This document shows, piece after piece, positions 1 to 9,056 of a DNA stretch of 64,000 bases. The stretch's first letter is position 1. Each line of letters opens with the position of its first letter. The position numbers and the translations under genes were made by a program. This stretch comes from Ferranicluibacter rubi (GTDB taxonomy: Bacteria > Pseudomonadota > Alphaproteobacteria > Rhizobiales > Rhizobiaceae): the NCBI RefSeq assembly GCF_011603255.1, contig NZ_JAANCM010000008.1, forward strand, positions 62,001-126,000, read 5' to 3'. The notes below the pieces were generated by a model. It was not told the origin of the DNA. It did no database searches and saw only the letters and a list, made by a program, of their open reading frames with translations.

Positions 1-1
1 C

Positions 2-109
2 TCCGTCGAGGAGATGGATGCGGTGCTGGAAGGCCTGTCCGACCATGCCGTCACCAGCACGGCGGTGATCAAGGGGCAGTCGGTCAAGCGCCGGCTGCCG
101 CCGTTGTAG
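2..109 (+). CDS. C-terminal fragment of a protein cut by the window edge
   Basis: A reading frame is open from the window start to a TAG at 107-109 and gives 35 residues, ending in KRRLPPL. The run of Ser/Thr-Val residues followed by a basic stretch and a Pro-Pro-Leu end resembles the tail of Lrp/AsnC-family regulators, but 35 residues are too few to be sure. It is on the same strand as the following hydrolase gene, 128 bases away. The start lies outside the window. Confidence 0.4.
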   Translation, partial: SVEEMDAVLEGLSDHAVTSTAVIKGQSVKRRLPPL

Positions 110-237
110 GACCTGTCCAAACGTCGAACAGACGGGCGAAAACAGCATTTCTAGAGATGGATGAGCCGTGGGCTTGTTGCAGCAGATGGTCCCCCTGCTA
201 AACTCATGGCAGCCGCCCTTTTTCCGGAGGAAAGAAC

Positions 238-1272
238 ATGTCCGCCTTCGCAACTGCTCTCCCCGGTCTGAACCCTGATATCGCTGATAAACTTGCCGCC
301 GGCGTGGCCTCCGGTCTGCTGCCGCATCTGCATGCTGTTGTCGTCGAGCGAGCCGGAACGCCGGTCCTAGAACGCTATGATCAGGGTATCGACGAGACCT
401 GGGGGCAGCCGCTCGGGGTCGTCTCCTTCGAACCCGACACGCTGCATGATCTCCGGTCAGTGACGAAAAGCGTGGTCGGCCTTCTCTACGGCATCGCGCT
501 CGATCGCGGCCTCGTACCGGCGCCGGCTGCGCCGCTTCTTGCTCAATTTCAGCAATATGCAGACCTCGCCACCGATCCAACGCGGCAAAAGCTGACGGTT
601 GAACACGCGCTGACCATGACGCTCGGAATGGAATGGGACGAGAGCCGCCCTTATACGGACCCGGAGAACAGCGAGATCGGGATGGAAAACGCTGCCGATC
701 GTTACCGTTACGTTCTCGAGCGACCCTTCGTCGCCGAACCGGGAGCGCAGTGGATCTACTCCGGCGGCAGCGTGGCGCTGGTGGGCGCGTTGATCGAACA
801 GGGAACGGGCAAAAGCCTGCCGGATTTCGCGCGCGAGGCCCTGTTCGAACCGCTCGGCATTTCCGTGTTCGAATGGTCGGCAGGACAGGACGGTGTCGCG
901 TCCGCGGCCTCCGGCCTGCGTCTGACCGCTCGCGACCTCTTGAAGATCGGACGCCTCGTGCTTGGCAAGGGTCTGTTCGAGGGGCATCGCGTCGTCTCCG
1001 AAGGCTGGATCGATGGCTCCCTGCGCCCGATCGTGCCGACGGGTGACGGGTTGCATTATGGCAGGCTCTGGTTCTGCGGCGAGGCACTGGCCCTCGGCGA
1101 GGACCGTCGTTGGTTCGCAGGTTTCGGCAATGGCGGACAGAGACTGTGGCTGATGCCGGAGGCCGATCTCGCGGCCGTCGTCTTCTGCGGGCGCTACAAT
1201 ATCTGGGATGCCTGGATGACACCGACCCGTATCTGGCGCGAGATCGTCCTCGCAAACCTGGAAATGTCGTGA
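238..1272 (+). CDS. Serine hydrolase, beta-lactamase / penicillin-binding-protein fold
   Basis: The protein has 344 residues and a strong ribosome site (GGAGGA, 8 bases before the ATG). The class C beta-lactamase-fold signatures are present: SVTK at residues 74-77 (nucleophile Ser and general-base Lys) and YSGGS near 174, which replaces the usual YxN. An HYG motif near residue 269 may stand for the KTG box. No signal peptide is seen, so it is probably cytoplasmic, like many esterase or peptidase members of this family. Its substrate cannot be told from sequence. It stands alone; the next gene on the strand is a glyoxalase-fold protein about 180 bases on. The altered second motif argues against an antibiotic-resistance enzyme. 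Confidence 0.85.
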   Translation: MSAFATALPGLNPDIADKLAAGVASGLLPHLHAVVVERAGTPVLERYDQGIDETWGQPLGVVSFEPDTLHDLRSVTKSVVGLLYGIALDRGLVPAPAAPLLAQFQQYADLATDPTRQKLTVEHALTMTLGMEWDESRPYTDPENSEIGMENAADRYRYVLERPFVAEPGAQWIYSGGSVALVGALIEQGTGKSLPDFAREALFEPLGISVFEWSAGQDGVASAASGLRLTARDLLKIGRLVLGKGLFEGHRVVSEGWIDGSLRPIVPTGDGLHYGRLWFCGEALALGEDRRWFAGFGNGGQRLWLMPEADLAAVVFCGRYNIWDAWMTPTRIWREIVLANLEMS

Positions 1273-1452
1273 TCCGACATCCTTGCGCCCTTACTCTAGC
1301 GCCCCCTAAGAATCGAGGAAGGACGGCAGTAACGTTTTCCGAGGACCAGCTAAAGCAGCAACTGACGTCGCTGAATATTTTTGTTGAATTGCACAGGCGC
1401 GACAATTCGGAAGAGTGATGGCAGGGGTTGCGCGCTCCAGGAGAGAAATTGG

Positions 1453-1845
1453 ATGCGGTTTATCAATCCGATCCCGTTCGTCATCGACATCCAGCGCTCG
1501 AAGGAATTCTACCGATCTATCCTCGGTCTGAAAATCGTTCAGGATTTCGGAAACTTCGTGCTTTTCGAGACGGGCTTTGCGATCCATGAGGGACGTTCAT
1601 TGGAGCAGACGATCTGGAGGCAGGCGGCTCCCTTGCAAGCATCCTACGGGCATAGAAATATGCTGTTGTATTTCGAACATGAGGATGTCGATGCGGCCTT
1701 CGAAACCATCGCACCGCACGTCGTGCTGATCCATCCCGTCGAGAGGCAGGCATGGGGACAACGTGTGTTCCGCTTTTATGATCCGGACGGGCACGCCATA
1801 GAGGTCGGTGAGCCACAAACGCCCATGCTTTTGGAGACGCCGTGA
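1453..1845 (+). CDS. Glyoxalase / VOC superfamily protein
   Basis: This 130-residue protein is a single VOC domain. It starts RFINPIPFVIDIQRSKEFY, the usual first beta-alpha element ('screen for a shared partner, then Y/F'), and ends with FYDPDGHAIEVGE, the classic last metal-site strand in which the Glu is a likely ligand. The frame is open further upstream, but the ATG at 1453 is preceded by CAGGAGAG about 8 bases away and gives the normal family start. Members include glyoxalases, bleomycin/fosfomycin-type binding proteins and dioxygenases. Nothing here picks one of them, so the function is unknown. Confidence 0.8.
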   Translation: MRFINPIPFVIDIQRSKEFYRSILGLKIVQDFGNFVLFETGFAIHEGRSLEQTIWRQAAPLQASYGHRNMLLYFEHEDVDAAFETIAPHVVLIHPVERQAWGQRVFRFYDPDGHAIEVGEPQTPMLLETP

Positions 1846-1940
1846 CGGTCATGATTTGCAAAGACCGTAAGCGGTATCGATTTCATGTCGTTTCGAAGGC
1901 TACCCGGTGTTACCGGCATGGGGCGTAAGCGCATCATCGT

Positions 1941-2039
1941 CTAGCCGCCCGAAAGCGCAAGCTGCGCGGCGAGCGCGCCGAAGGCCAACGCAAAGCTGTG
2001 CCGCATCCACATCTGGACGGTCGGGTTCCGGAGGATGTG
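1941..2039 (-). pseudogene. Remnant of a LysE-family exporter (C-terminal end only)
   Basis: On the minus strand 32 codons before a TAG read HILRNPTVQMWM...ALAFGALAAQLALSGG. This matches the characteristic C-terminus of LysE/RhtB amino-acid exporters (a basic 'R-N-P-x-V-Q-x-W' segment, then a short hydrophobic helix ending LALS). An in-frame stop lies 11 codons upstream (2070-2072), and no further LysE sequence can be followed. It therefore appears to be a decayed gene. The rest of the 1846-2213 gap shows nothing recognisable. Confidence 0.45.
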
Positions 2040-2213
2040 ACAGCACAGTGCATCAGATCGCCATTCCCCTCAGCGAAGCATCACCTGCCACGATCGCGTG
2101 GCTGAACGAACGCTAAGAGACGCGAGAAAGAACGAGTTCTGTAACTCGCGCTCTTGTCGCACTCCCCCTGAACGCTTTCCTTCGGCACCCTTTCCTTAAG
2201 AACCCGTGAGACG

Positions 2214-4655
2214 TTACCATTTGTATCCCAGACGCGCGCTGATCTCGCGGCCCGGCGCATCCGTCGTGAAGTAATTGTCGACATAGGCATAGTGACGCTT
2301 GTCGAAGAGGTTCGTCACGTTGAGGCTGAGGCTCAGACCCTCGTAGTCCTTTCCGAGCGCGGCGAAGTCGTATTTTACATGCGCATCGAAAAGCGTCGCG
2401 GCCGGTGTTTCGCGATAGGGCTTTTCATACTGGCTGGAGACATAGTTGCCGATATGGCGCACGCCCCCGCCGAGCGTCAGGCCGCCGAGCGCATCGTCCG
2501 CCTGGAACGTATAGTCCACCCAGAGCGACGCAGTGACATCTGGCGTGTTGAAGGCCTTGTCGCCGACGAGGCTGGAGTCCGCGTCTTCGGTGATCTCGCC
2601 GTCGAGATAGGCCGTGCTCGCCGTCAGATCCCAACCGGAATCGAGGCTCGCCTTGATCTCGGCCTCGATGCCGCGCACGCCGATTTCGCCGGTCTGCACG
2701 GAGAAAGGCGTGTTCGGCACCGCCGAGACGTTGTTCTGCTGTTTCAGGTCGAAGGCCGAGAGCGTTACCATCGTGTCGGTGCCGGGAATCTCGTAGCGTA
2801 CGCCGATCTCGTATTGCTGGCCGGTCGTCGGCTTCCATGTACCGCCATCCGCGCGCATGCCTTCCTTCAGCGCGAAGGATTCGGAGTAGCTTGCATAGGG
2901 TGCAATGCCGTTATCGAACTGGTAGGTCGCACCGACGCGATAGCTGGTCGCTTCATCTGTCGCATCATAGGCATAGAAGGGATTCTTGACGTCGCTTCTC
3001 GCCCAGTCGTGGCGAACGCCCACCATGAGGGTCAGCGCATCCAGGCGAACGACGTCCTGCAGGTAGATCCCCGTCTGCTCGGAAAGATTGTTGTTGCGAA
3101 TGGCGATCGGAACAGGGTTGATATGACCATAGACCGGATTGAAGACATCGATCGGGTCGATCGCCATTTCGCCGTTCTGGTTTGCACTCTTCAGTCGGTT
3201 GTAGTCGAAACCGACAAGCAAAGAATGCGAGGCGGCCCCGGTGTCGAATTCAAAAGCCAGGCGATTGTCGATCGCTAAGGACTGGGCCTGATTGCGATAG
3301 ACATAGGCGACACGGTCTGCGGTCCTGAGATCGTCGCGCAGCCCGGATATGTACGCGCCCGCATAGTCGTTGTCGTGCTCTCCGTAGCGAACGGTCTGGC
3401 TGAACGTGATCGCGTCGTTGATGCGGTGGTCGAACACGGAGCCGATGTTCCAATATTCGCTATCGTAGTGATCGAAAGCCTTGTCGCCGCCGGTGCGATG
3501 GCGGGGGATCGAGCCGAACGGGTTCGACAACAGCGTGCCCCGGAGTGGCAACGACTGGTAGACGCCGCCATCGTCCTTGGAATATTGGCCCAAGAGGGTC
3601 AGCGACGTGTCCTCGTCCGGCTTCCAGGTGAAACTGGGGGCGAGGAACCGGTGGTCGTCGGGCTGGAAATCGACCTGCGTGTCGGCGTTGCGGTTGACGC
3701 CCACCAGGCGGTAAAGCAGCGTGCCGTCGGCGTCGAGCGGCCCCGAAACGTCGAATTGCTCCTGGAGCCTGTCGTAGCTGCCGCCCTCCAGGGTGACTTC
3801 GCCACGCGCCTCGTCGGTCGGCCGCTTGCTGACGGCGTTCACCAGACCGCCGGGCGAATTCGCACCGTAAAGCACGGAGGCCGGCCCTTTCAAAATCTCC
3901 AGGCGCTCGAAGTTATAGGGTTCGGGCTTGGTGACGGCGGTCAAGGCACCGCCCGACGTGGCGAGGACGCCATCCAGATAGAGCGCCGGCTCGAAGCCGC
4001 GCACCGTTATCGGGTCGCGCCGCGTATCGCCCGCGCCTTCCAGGCCGCCGAGCACCCCCGGCGTGTAGCGCAGCGCTTCCGTCATGGTCTGCGCGCTTTG
4101 GTCCGCGAGTTGGTCGGCGGTAACGATGTTGACGGCTTGCGGCGTCTCCATGAGGGAGGCGTCGGTCTTAGAGGCGGTCGCCGTGCGCTTGGCGACATAC
4201 CCCTCAACTGGCCCGAAGGCCGTCTCGCCATTGCCATGGACGGTAATGGGTTCGAGGACCGTCGCGCCGTCGGCGGCCGGCCCCCCAGCATCCGTCGCCG
4301 CCGATGTCACAAGGATGGAGGAGGCGTCGGTGAAGGTGTAGTCGACGCCGGTGCCAGACAGCAGACGGGCGATCGCCTCCTCGCGGGTCGCAGATCCGGA
4401 AAGCCCCGGTGAGGTCTTGTCGCGGGCAACCGAGGCTTCATAGGCGATCTGGGTACCCGACTGGCGGCCGAAGGCGGCAAGTGCGGCGGAGAGTGGGCCC
4501 GCCGGGATCGCGTAGATCTGGGGTTGGGCTTTGGTTTGGGCGAGGGCGGGCGACGCCACCCATGTTCCGGCGGCCATCGCCGGCGTCACCAGAATGGTCA
4601 CGACTATCCCCCTGCGGCCGATACCGGCCAGCCACGTCATGGATCCCCGTCTCAT
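2214..4655 (-). CDS. TonB-dependent siderophore receptor with N-terminal signalling (STN) domain
   Basis: An outer-membrane receptor of 813 residues. Order: signal peptide (about 1-40, ending ASPALAQ); an STN/secretin-like signalling domain (about 45-118, with IYAIPAGPLSAALAAFG and ILVTSA); a plug domain (about 150-270, with ETPQAVNIVTADQL, DPITVRGFEP and ERLEILKGPASVLYG); and a 22-strand barrel ending in RLGYKW with the terminal aromatic residue. The STN domain is typical of FecA/FpvA-type transducers that signal through FecR to a FecI sigma factor, and both genes lie immediately upstream. A start at the sixth residue is also possible. The ligand is likely a ferric siderophore; its identity cannot be read from sequence. 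Confidence 0.92.
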   Translation of the reverse strand: MRRGSMTWLAGIGRRGIVVTILVTPAMAAGTWVASPALAQTKAQPQIYAIPAGPLSAALAAFGRQSGTQIAYEASVARDKTSPGLSGSATREEAIARLLSGTGVDYTFTDASSILVTSAATDAGGPAADGATVLEPITVHGNGETAFGPVEGYVAKRTATASKTDASLMETPQAVNIVTADQLADQSAQTMTEALRYTPGVLGGLEGAGDTRRDPITVRGFEPALYLDGVLATSGGALTAVTKPEPYNFERLEILKGPASVLYGANSPGGLVNAVSKRPTDEARGEVTLEGGSYDRLQEQFDVSGPLDADGTLLYRLVGVNRNADTQVDFQPDDHRFLAPSFTWKPDEDTSLTLLGQYSKDDGGVYQSLPLRGTLLSNPFGSIPRHRTGGDKAFDHYDSEYWNIGSVFDHRINDAITFSQTVRYGEHDNDYAGAYISGLRDDLRTADRVAYVYRNQAQSLAIDNRLAFEFDTGAASHSLLVGFDYNRLKSANQNGEMAIDPIDVFNPVYGHINPVPIAIRNNNLSEQTGIYLQDVVRLDALTLMVGVRHDWARSDVKNPFYAYDATDEATSYRVGATYQFDNGIAPYASYSESFALKEGMRADGGTWKPTTGQQYEIGVRYEIPGTDTMVTLSAFDLKQQNNVSAVPNTPFSVQTGEIGVRGIEAEIKASLDSGWDLTASTAYLDGEITEDADSSLVGDKAFNTPDVTASLWVDYTFQADDALGGLTLGGGVRHIGNYVSSQYEKPYRETPAATLFDAHVKYDFAALGKDYEGLSLSLNVTNLFDKRHYAYVDNYFTTDAPGREISARLGYKW

Positions 4656-4714
4656 GCAAAAACTCCGTCTTCAAGCATCATTGGCATGGCTTTTCCGCCA
4701 TGCGCCCCGATAGG

Positions 4715-4742
4715 CTCTACGAACGGGGTTGCGGTTTTTTCC
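4715..4742 (-). promoter_or_regulatory. Candidate FecI-type ECF promoter of the TonB receptor
   Basis: Read on the minus strand: GGAAAA, 11 bases, then CGTTCGTAGAG, ending 60 bases before the receptor start. The identical arrangement (same two boxes, same 11-base spacing) occurs before fecR at 5759-5786 and was seen nowhere else in the window. A promoter for the adjacent ECF sigma factor is the natural reading; this is inference. Confidence 0.6.
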
Positions 4743-4752
4743 CTTTTCTTGA

Positions 4753-5709
4753 TTAGACGCGTGAGATGACCATCATGAAGGAACCGGCGCGGCGCACCTT
4801 CGCACCGAAAGGCCGGACAACGGCTTCGAGGGCCCGCTGGGGATCGCTGAGGTCGAAGATGCCGCTGACGAGGCGCGCGCCGAGGAACGGATCCGCGATC
4901 ACGACCTTTCCCGGCAACCAGCGGGAGAGCCGGGCGACGAGCGCCGCGACGCTTTCCCGCTCCGCGACGATCATGCCCTTGCGCCAGGCGGCGATCTGCG
5001 ACAGGTCGCGCGTGCCGCGGCTGGCGATGCCGCGCATTTGCGGATCGAAGACGATCCAGTCGCCGGCCACAAGTTCCGCGCCGGCCTGTCCGTCCTGCGT
5101 GCGCGCCGCGACCCGTCCGTGCTCGACGGAGACGGACACCATGCCGGCATCGTTGGAAACGTCATAGGCCGTGCCGAGCGCCGTCGCGGTGACGGCGTCC
5201 GACAGAACCGAGAAGGGCCGGGCGGCGTCGCTTGCGACCTCAAGATAGGCCATGCCGGCGAGCAGCCTGACGGTGCGCGACGCGGCCGCATAATCGACAT
5301 CGATCGCGCTTGCCGGCCCGAGCGTCACCACGCTACCGTCTTCCAGATCGATCCGGCGGATTTCTCCTTTTGCGGTGACATGGTCGGCCCGAAGCTCGAT
5401 GACGAAATCGGGAACCATGAGCGACCCGGCTGTGAGTGCGCCGGTGCCAGCCAAGGCGGCGATCAACAGGGTGCGGCGGCTGACACCGCCTTGCGCGAGG
5501 TCCATCGGCTCATAGCGCTCGGTCAGAACCCGGCCGGCCATGCCGTGGATTTCGGCAACGCGTTTCCAGGCTTGCTGATGGGCTGGACTGCTGGCGATCC
5601 AGGCATTCACCGTATCGATCGAGATCCGGTTGTCCGGATCCCCCTGCAGGCGTATGGCGAGATCGGCCGCCTCGCGGAAGAGGCGCCTGTCCTCTGGCAA
5701 CTCGTTCAT
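4753..5709 (-). CDS. fecR: FecR-family anti-sigma / signal transducer
   Basis: The protein has 318 residues from the ATG at 5709, which has AAGGA 7 bases upstream; the frame extends 8 codons further. It begins with a DUF4880-type cytoplasmic sigma-binding region (about 5-75, with VNAWIASSPAHQQAWKR). A single membrane segment follows (about 83-105). The periplasmic FecR domain includes DLEDGSVVTLGPASAIDVDY and PFSVLSDAVTATALGTAYDV, and the C-terminal part is the one that would contact the receptor STN domain. It sits between the sigma factor and the receptor, the classical fecI-fecR-fecA order. Expected role: relaying ligand occupancy of the receptor to the sigma factor. Confidence 0.9.
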   Translation of the reverse strand: MNELPEDRRLFREAADLAIRLQGDPDNRISIDTVNAWIASSPAHQQAWKRVAEIHGMAGRVLTERYEPMDLAQGGVSRRTLLIAALAGTGALTAGSLMVPDFVIELRADHVTAKGEIRRIDLEDGSVVTLGPASAIDVDYAAASRTVRLLAGMAYLEVASDAARPFSVLSDAVTATALGTAYDVSNDAGMVSVSVEHGRVAARTQDGQAGAELVAGDWIVFDPQMRGIASRGTRDLSQIAAWRKGMIVAERESVAALVARLSRWLPGKVVIADPFLGARLVSGIFDLSDPQRALEAVVRPFGAKVRRAGSFMMVISRV

Positions 5710-5758
5710 GATCGTCCTTCGCGCCGATCTCACCGTTCCGCTGCGATCCTCATAGATC

Positions 5759-5786
5759 CTCTACGAACGAAGCCTCCGGATTTTCC
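5759..5786 (-). promoter_or_regulatory. Candidate FecI-type ECF promoter of fecR
   Basis: Minus-strand GGAAAA, 11 bases, CGTTCGTAGAG, ending about 50 bases before the fecR start in the fecI-fecR gap. It is the twin of the box at 4715-4742. No such box is seen upstream of the sigma-factor gene, so the sigma factor would control fecR and the receptor but not itself. Confidence 0.55.
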
Positions 5787-5799
5787 ATGAGGATGTCTA

Positions 5800-6303
5800 T
5801 TACAGGCCGTTGAGGCGCGCATCGATATGTTCGTAGGCATCGCGCAGAAGCGTCCACGTCCGTGTGGTGGAAAGTCCGATCGTGGCGGCTGTTTCCGCGA
5901 TGGTCAATTCCCCCAGTCGGTGCAGTTCGAAGGCGCGGCGCGTCCTCTCCGGCAATTCGGCAAGGGCCATCTTTGTACGCTCCAGACGCTGGCGGTCGTA
6001 GACGATCGTTTCGGCGTTCGGCGCGTTATCGGCGATCTGGGCAAATTCATTGTCGCTGAGATCGACCCGGATCAGGACGCGCTCACGGCGCTGATGATCG
6101 ATACGCAGGTTACGAGCAATGCGGAAGAGATAGGCGACCGGGTTATGCATCCCCAGCGTCTCTTTCGGCGGGCAGGCCAGCACACGCACGAACGTATCCT
6201 GCGTCAGATCTGCAGCCGTCTCGGCCGTCAGGCCTCGCCTGCGCAACGTGCGCGCGATATCCTTCGCGTGGTTGCGGAAGAGGCCCGAGAGATCCCAACT
6301 CAT
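5800..6303 (-). CDS. fecI: ECF RNA polymerase sigma factor, FecI type
   Basis: The protein has 167 residues from the ATG at 6303; the frame can be extended 24 codons to 6375. The shorter form matches the family start (LFRNHAKDIARTLRRRG) and usual length. Region 2 includes DLTQDTFVRVLA and NPVAYLFRIARNLRIDHQRR. Region 4 includes ALAELPERTRRAFELHRLGE followed by a helix-turn-helix (ETAATIGLSTTRTWTLLRDA). It is the first gene of the fecI-fecR-receptor set and is expected to transcribe the two downstream promoters when the receptor is occupied. Confidence 0.88.
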   Translation of the reverse strand: MSWDLSGLFRNHAKDIARTLRRRGLTAETAADLTQDTFVRVLACPPKETLGMHNPVAYLFRIARNLRIDHQRRERVLIRVDLSDNEFAQIADNAPNAETIVYDRQRLERTKMALAELPERTRRAFELHRLGELTIAETAATIGLSTTRTWTLLRDAYEHIDARLNGL

Positions 6304-6659
6304 GACGGTGTTCTCAACCCTTTCGGGCAACAGGCTGTCGGACGTTGCACCGATGATGCGATGGCGCACTGCCATTCCCTTAACCCAAGCTAAAACATGT
6401 CTCTAACTATCATGTTATCGAAGGTTGGCAAGCGACGATCGTAGGTGCCGTGATGGGCGGCAGGGGGGTGCGACTTTGCAATTAGAGGCTCCGCGATGAA
6501 CGAAATCGCCGGTCACGATGTCCGTTTTGGACGAATTGCAGCCATGCTCTCCCCGTATGGGATATGGGCACGTCCCATGATTTTGATACCAGGGTTCTTG
6601 GCTTCATGATCCTGAAGCGCAATCATGTGGAATTGCACCTGACCTTGCCCTACGTCTCG
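6304..6659 (-). other. Intergenic region upstream of fecI, no gene recognised
   Basis: About 355 bases between the fecI start and the mur stop codon. It must hold the fecI promoter. No convincing Irr, RirA or Fur-type palindrome was found by eye, and the ECF box found before fecR and the receptor is absent here. The open frames seen in this stretch look like chance. Confidence 0.4.
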
Positions 6660-7097
6660 CTAGTCCTGTCGGCGGCGGCCGCGCAGGATCGTGTGGTGGC
6701 TGACGATGTCGTAGCCCATGCGGCGTGCGATCTCCTGGTGGAGTTGCACGATCTCGTCGTTCGGGATCTCGATCACCTCGCCGGTGTCGACATCGACCAG
6801 ATGATCGTGCTCGCGCCGCGGTGTCAGCTCGAAACGGGCGGAAGCGTCCTCGATCGCCAGTTTCCGGATGATGCCGGCCGCCTCGAGGGAGGACAGGGTG
6901 CGGTAGACGGTCGCCAGCGACACGGTGTCGTCGATCCTGCGCGCGCGCGACAGGATTTCGTCAGCACTCGGATGATCGGCTTCCGCGGCGAGAACGCCGA
7001 TGATCGCCAGGCGCTGTGGCGTCACGCGCAGATCCGCCGCGCGCAGGAAGCTCGCATAGTCCGTCGAGGGTTGATCGCCGTCCGTCACATTTGTCAT
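6660..7097 (-). CDS. mur: Fur-family manganese uptake regulator (Mur)
   Basis: This 145-residue Fur-family repressor has its winged helix at about 15-85 (LRVTPQRLAIIGVLAAEADH, then SLATVYRTLSSLEAAGII). The metal motif is EHDHLVDVDTGEV (about 96-108), where classical Fur has HHDHLxCxxC; the structural-zinc cysteines are missing. That is typical of rhizobial Fur homologues, which act as Mn(II)-responsive Mur proteins controlling sitABCD. The divergent sitABCD operon 140 bases away supports Mur over Zur or Irr. It probably represses sitABCD, and perhaps itself, through the palindromes at 7139-7181. Confidence 0.85.
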   Translation of the reverse strand: MTNVTDGDQPSTDYASFLRAADLRVTPQRLAIIGVLAAEADHPSADEILSRARRIDDTVSLATVYRTLSSLEAAGIIRKLAIEDASARFELTPRREHDHLVDVDTGEVIEIPNDEIVQLHQEIARRMGYDIVSHHTILRGRRRQD

Positions 7098-7138
7098 GAA
7101 GCCCTTTTACGACAAGCCTATCGCGCCATCAATATGAG

Positions 7139-7181
7139 AATGCGTCGCATTTGCTCTTGATAAATGCGAATGCATCGCATT
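7139..7181. promoter_or_regulatory. Two palindromes between mur and sitA, candidate Mur operators
   Basis: The first site (7139-7151) is AATGCG-T-CGCATT. The second (7163-7181) is AATGCGA-ATGCA-TCGCATT, 19 bases with perfect 7-base arms, the length usual for Fur-family boxes. Both repeat the same AATGCG half-site and lie between the divergent starts of mur (7097) and sitA (7240). Binding by Mur is inferred from position and symmetry. Confidence 0.7.
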
Positions 7182-7239
7182 ATCATCTACGGGAAGGCGG
7201 TGGCATTTCTCCCGTCCGCAGCTTGCTGGAGATGATCTC

Positions 7240-8148
7240 ATGCGCCGATCCCGTATCCTCGCCCTTGCGACCGCCCTTTTCGCCGCCGCCACGCTTCCGG
7301 CCTGGGCCGGAGAACCCGGAGACAGGTTTAAGGTCGTGACGACCTTCACCGTCATCGCCGACATGGCCCGGAACGTCGCCGGCGATGCCGCCGAGATCGT
7401 TTCCGTCACCAAGCCCGGCGCGGAAATTCATGGTTACGAGCCGACGCCGCGCGACATTCTCGCCGCTCAGGACGCCGACCTCATCCTTTGGAACGGGATG
7501 AATCTGGAGCGCTGGTTCGAGCAGTTCCTCGGCCATCTCGGCGAGGTTCCCTCCGCCACGGTCAGCGAGGGCGTGCAGCCCATCCCGATCTCGGAAGGGG
7601 CCTACGAGGGCATGACCAATCCCCATGCCTGGATGGGTCTCGACAACGCGCTGATCTATGTCGACAACATCCGCGACGCGCTGGTGCGCAACGATCCGGC
7701 GAACGCAGAGGCCTACCGGGCTAATGCGGACGGCTACAAGCAGAGGATCCGCGCCACGATCGAGCCGCTGCGCGCCCGCATCGCCGCCATTCCACAAGAG
7801 CGGCGCTGGCTTGTCACCTGCGAGGGCGCGTTCAGCTATCTGGCGCGCGACTTCGGTATGCAGGAACTCTACCTCTGGCCGATCAATGCCGACCAGACCG
7901 GCACGCCCCAGCAGGTGCGCAAGGTCGTGGACGGCGTGCGGGAGCACAAGATCCCCGTCGTATTCTGCGAGAGCACGGTCAGTGCCGCCCCCGCCAAACA
8001 GGTCGCGCGCGAGACCGGGGCGGCCTTCGGCGGCGTCCTCTATGTCGATAGTCTGAGCGAGGCTGACGGGCCTGTGCCGACCTATCTCGACCTGCTGCGA
8101 GTGACCTCGCAGACCGTCGCGGACGGACTCGGCGCGGTGAGCGAATGA
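7240..8148 (+). CDS. sitA: Periplasmic Mn/Fe-binding protein SitA
   Basis: This cluster A-I (TroA/ZnuA-fold) substrate-binding protein has 302 residues and a signal peptide (about 1-23, ending LPAWA). Likely metal ligands are His64 (EIHGYEPTP), His129 (NPHAW), Glu195 (CEGAFSY) and Asp270 (YVDSLSE). This is the His2-Glu-Asp set of Mn/Fe-type members. The histidine-rich loop of zinc-specific ZnuA is absent. It captures metal in the periplasm for the SitBCD importer encoded by the next three overlapping genes and is divergent from mur. Confidence 0.9.
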   Translation: MRRSRILALATALFAAATLPAWAGEPGDRFKVVTTFTVIADMARNVAGDAAEIVSVTKPGAEIHGYEPTPRDILAAQDADLILWNGMNLERWFEQFLGHLGEVPSATVSEGVQPIPISEGAYEGMTNPHAWMGLDNALIYVDNIRDALVRNDPANAEAYRANADGYKQRIRATIEPLRARIAAIPQERRWLVTCEGAFSYLARDFGMQELYLWPINADQTGTPQQVRKVVDGVREHKIPVVFCESTVSAAPAKQVARETGAAFGGVLYVDSLSEADGPVPTYLDLLRVTSQTVADGLGAVSE

Positions 8149-9056
8149 TGGCCGCTACGGACAAAATGGCCCGGACCGCAACGGCCGAGGCGCCGAACAC
8201 GACCGAAGGCATCGTCGCCCGGAACGTGACGGTGACCTATCGCAATGGCCACACCGCGCTCCGCGACGCCAGCTTCGAGGCGCCGCGCGGCACGGTGACG
8301 GCGCTCGTCGGCGTCAACGGGGCGGGCAAGTCGACGCTGTTCAAGGCGATCATGGGCTTCGTGCCCGCCTCGCGCGGCGAGATCCGGCTTCTCGGCCGCA
8401 CGGTGCGCCAGGCCCTGCGTGAGAACCTCGTTTCCTACGTGCCGCAGGCGGAGGAGGTGGACTGGACCTTCCCGGTCCTCGTCGAGGACGTGGTGATGAT
8501 GGGGCGCTACGGGCATATGGGCTTCCTGCGCCGTCCGTCGCGGCGCGACAGGGAGGCGGTCGATACGGCGCTCGGGCGCGTCGGCATGGCGGACCTGCGG
8601 CTTCGCCAGATCGGCGAGCTCTCCGGCGGCCAGCGAAAGCGCGCCTTCCTGGCGCGGGCTTTGGCACAGGACGGGCAGGTGATCCTTCTCGACGAACCCT
8701 TCACCGGCGTCGACGTGAAGACGGAAGACCAGATCGTGGCGCTTCTGCGCGAGATGCGCGACGAGGGGCGCGTGATGCTGGTCTCCACCCATAATCTCGG
8801 CTCGGTCCCGGAATTCTGCGACCGCACCGTCCTTGTCAAGGGAACGGTCCTCGCCTCGGGCCCGACGGAAACGGTCTTCACGCGGGAGAACCTGGAGCAT
8901 GCCTTCGGCGGCGTCCTGCGCCACGTCAAGCTCGGCGCCCGCGTCCTCCATGCGGACGAGGACCCGCGCGAGGTCTCGATCATCACCGATGACGAGCGGC
9001 CCTTCGTCCAATACGGCGCCCCCTCGCGCCGGAGCGGCGAGGAGGAGCAAACATGA
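8145..9056 (+). CDS. sitB: Mn/Fe ABC transporter ATP-binding protein SitB
   Basis: This 303-residue ABC ATPase overlaps the sitA stop by 4 bases (ATGA). It has Walker [10 protein letters not shown], a Q-loop in [14 protein letters not shown], the signature [10 protein letters not shown], Walker [13 protein letters not shown] and the switch His in STHNLG. The QAEEVDW stretch after the Q-loop is common in SitB/MntB proteins. An N-terminal extension of about 20 residues (start to NTTEG) is not conserved domain sequence. It powers import through SitC and SitD. Confidence 0.9.
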   Translation: MMAATDKMARTATAEAPNTTEGIVARNVTVTYRNGHTALRDASFEAPRGTVTALVGVNGAGKSTLFKAIMGFVPASRGEIRLLGRTVRQALRENLVSYVPQAEEVDWTFPVLVEDVVMMGRYGHMGFLRRPSRRDREAVDTALGRVGMADLRLRQIGELSGGQRKRAFLARALAQDGQVILLDEPFTGVDVKTEDQIVALLREMRDEGRVMLVSTHNLGSVPEFCDRTVLVKGTVLASGPTETVFTRENLEHAFGGVLRHVKLGARVLHADEDPREVSIITDDERPFVQYGAPSRRSGEEEQT

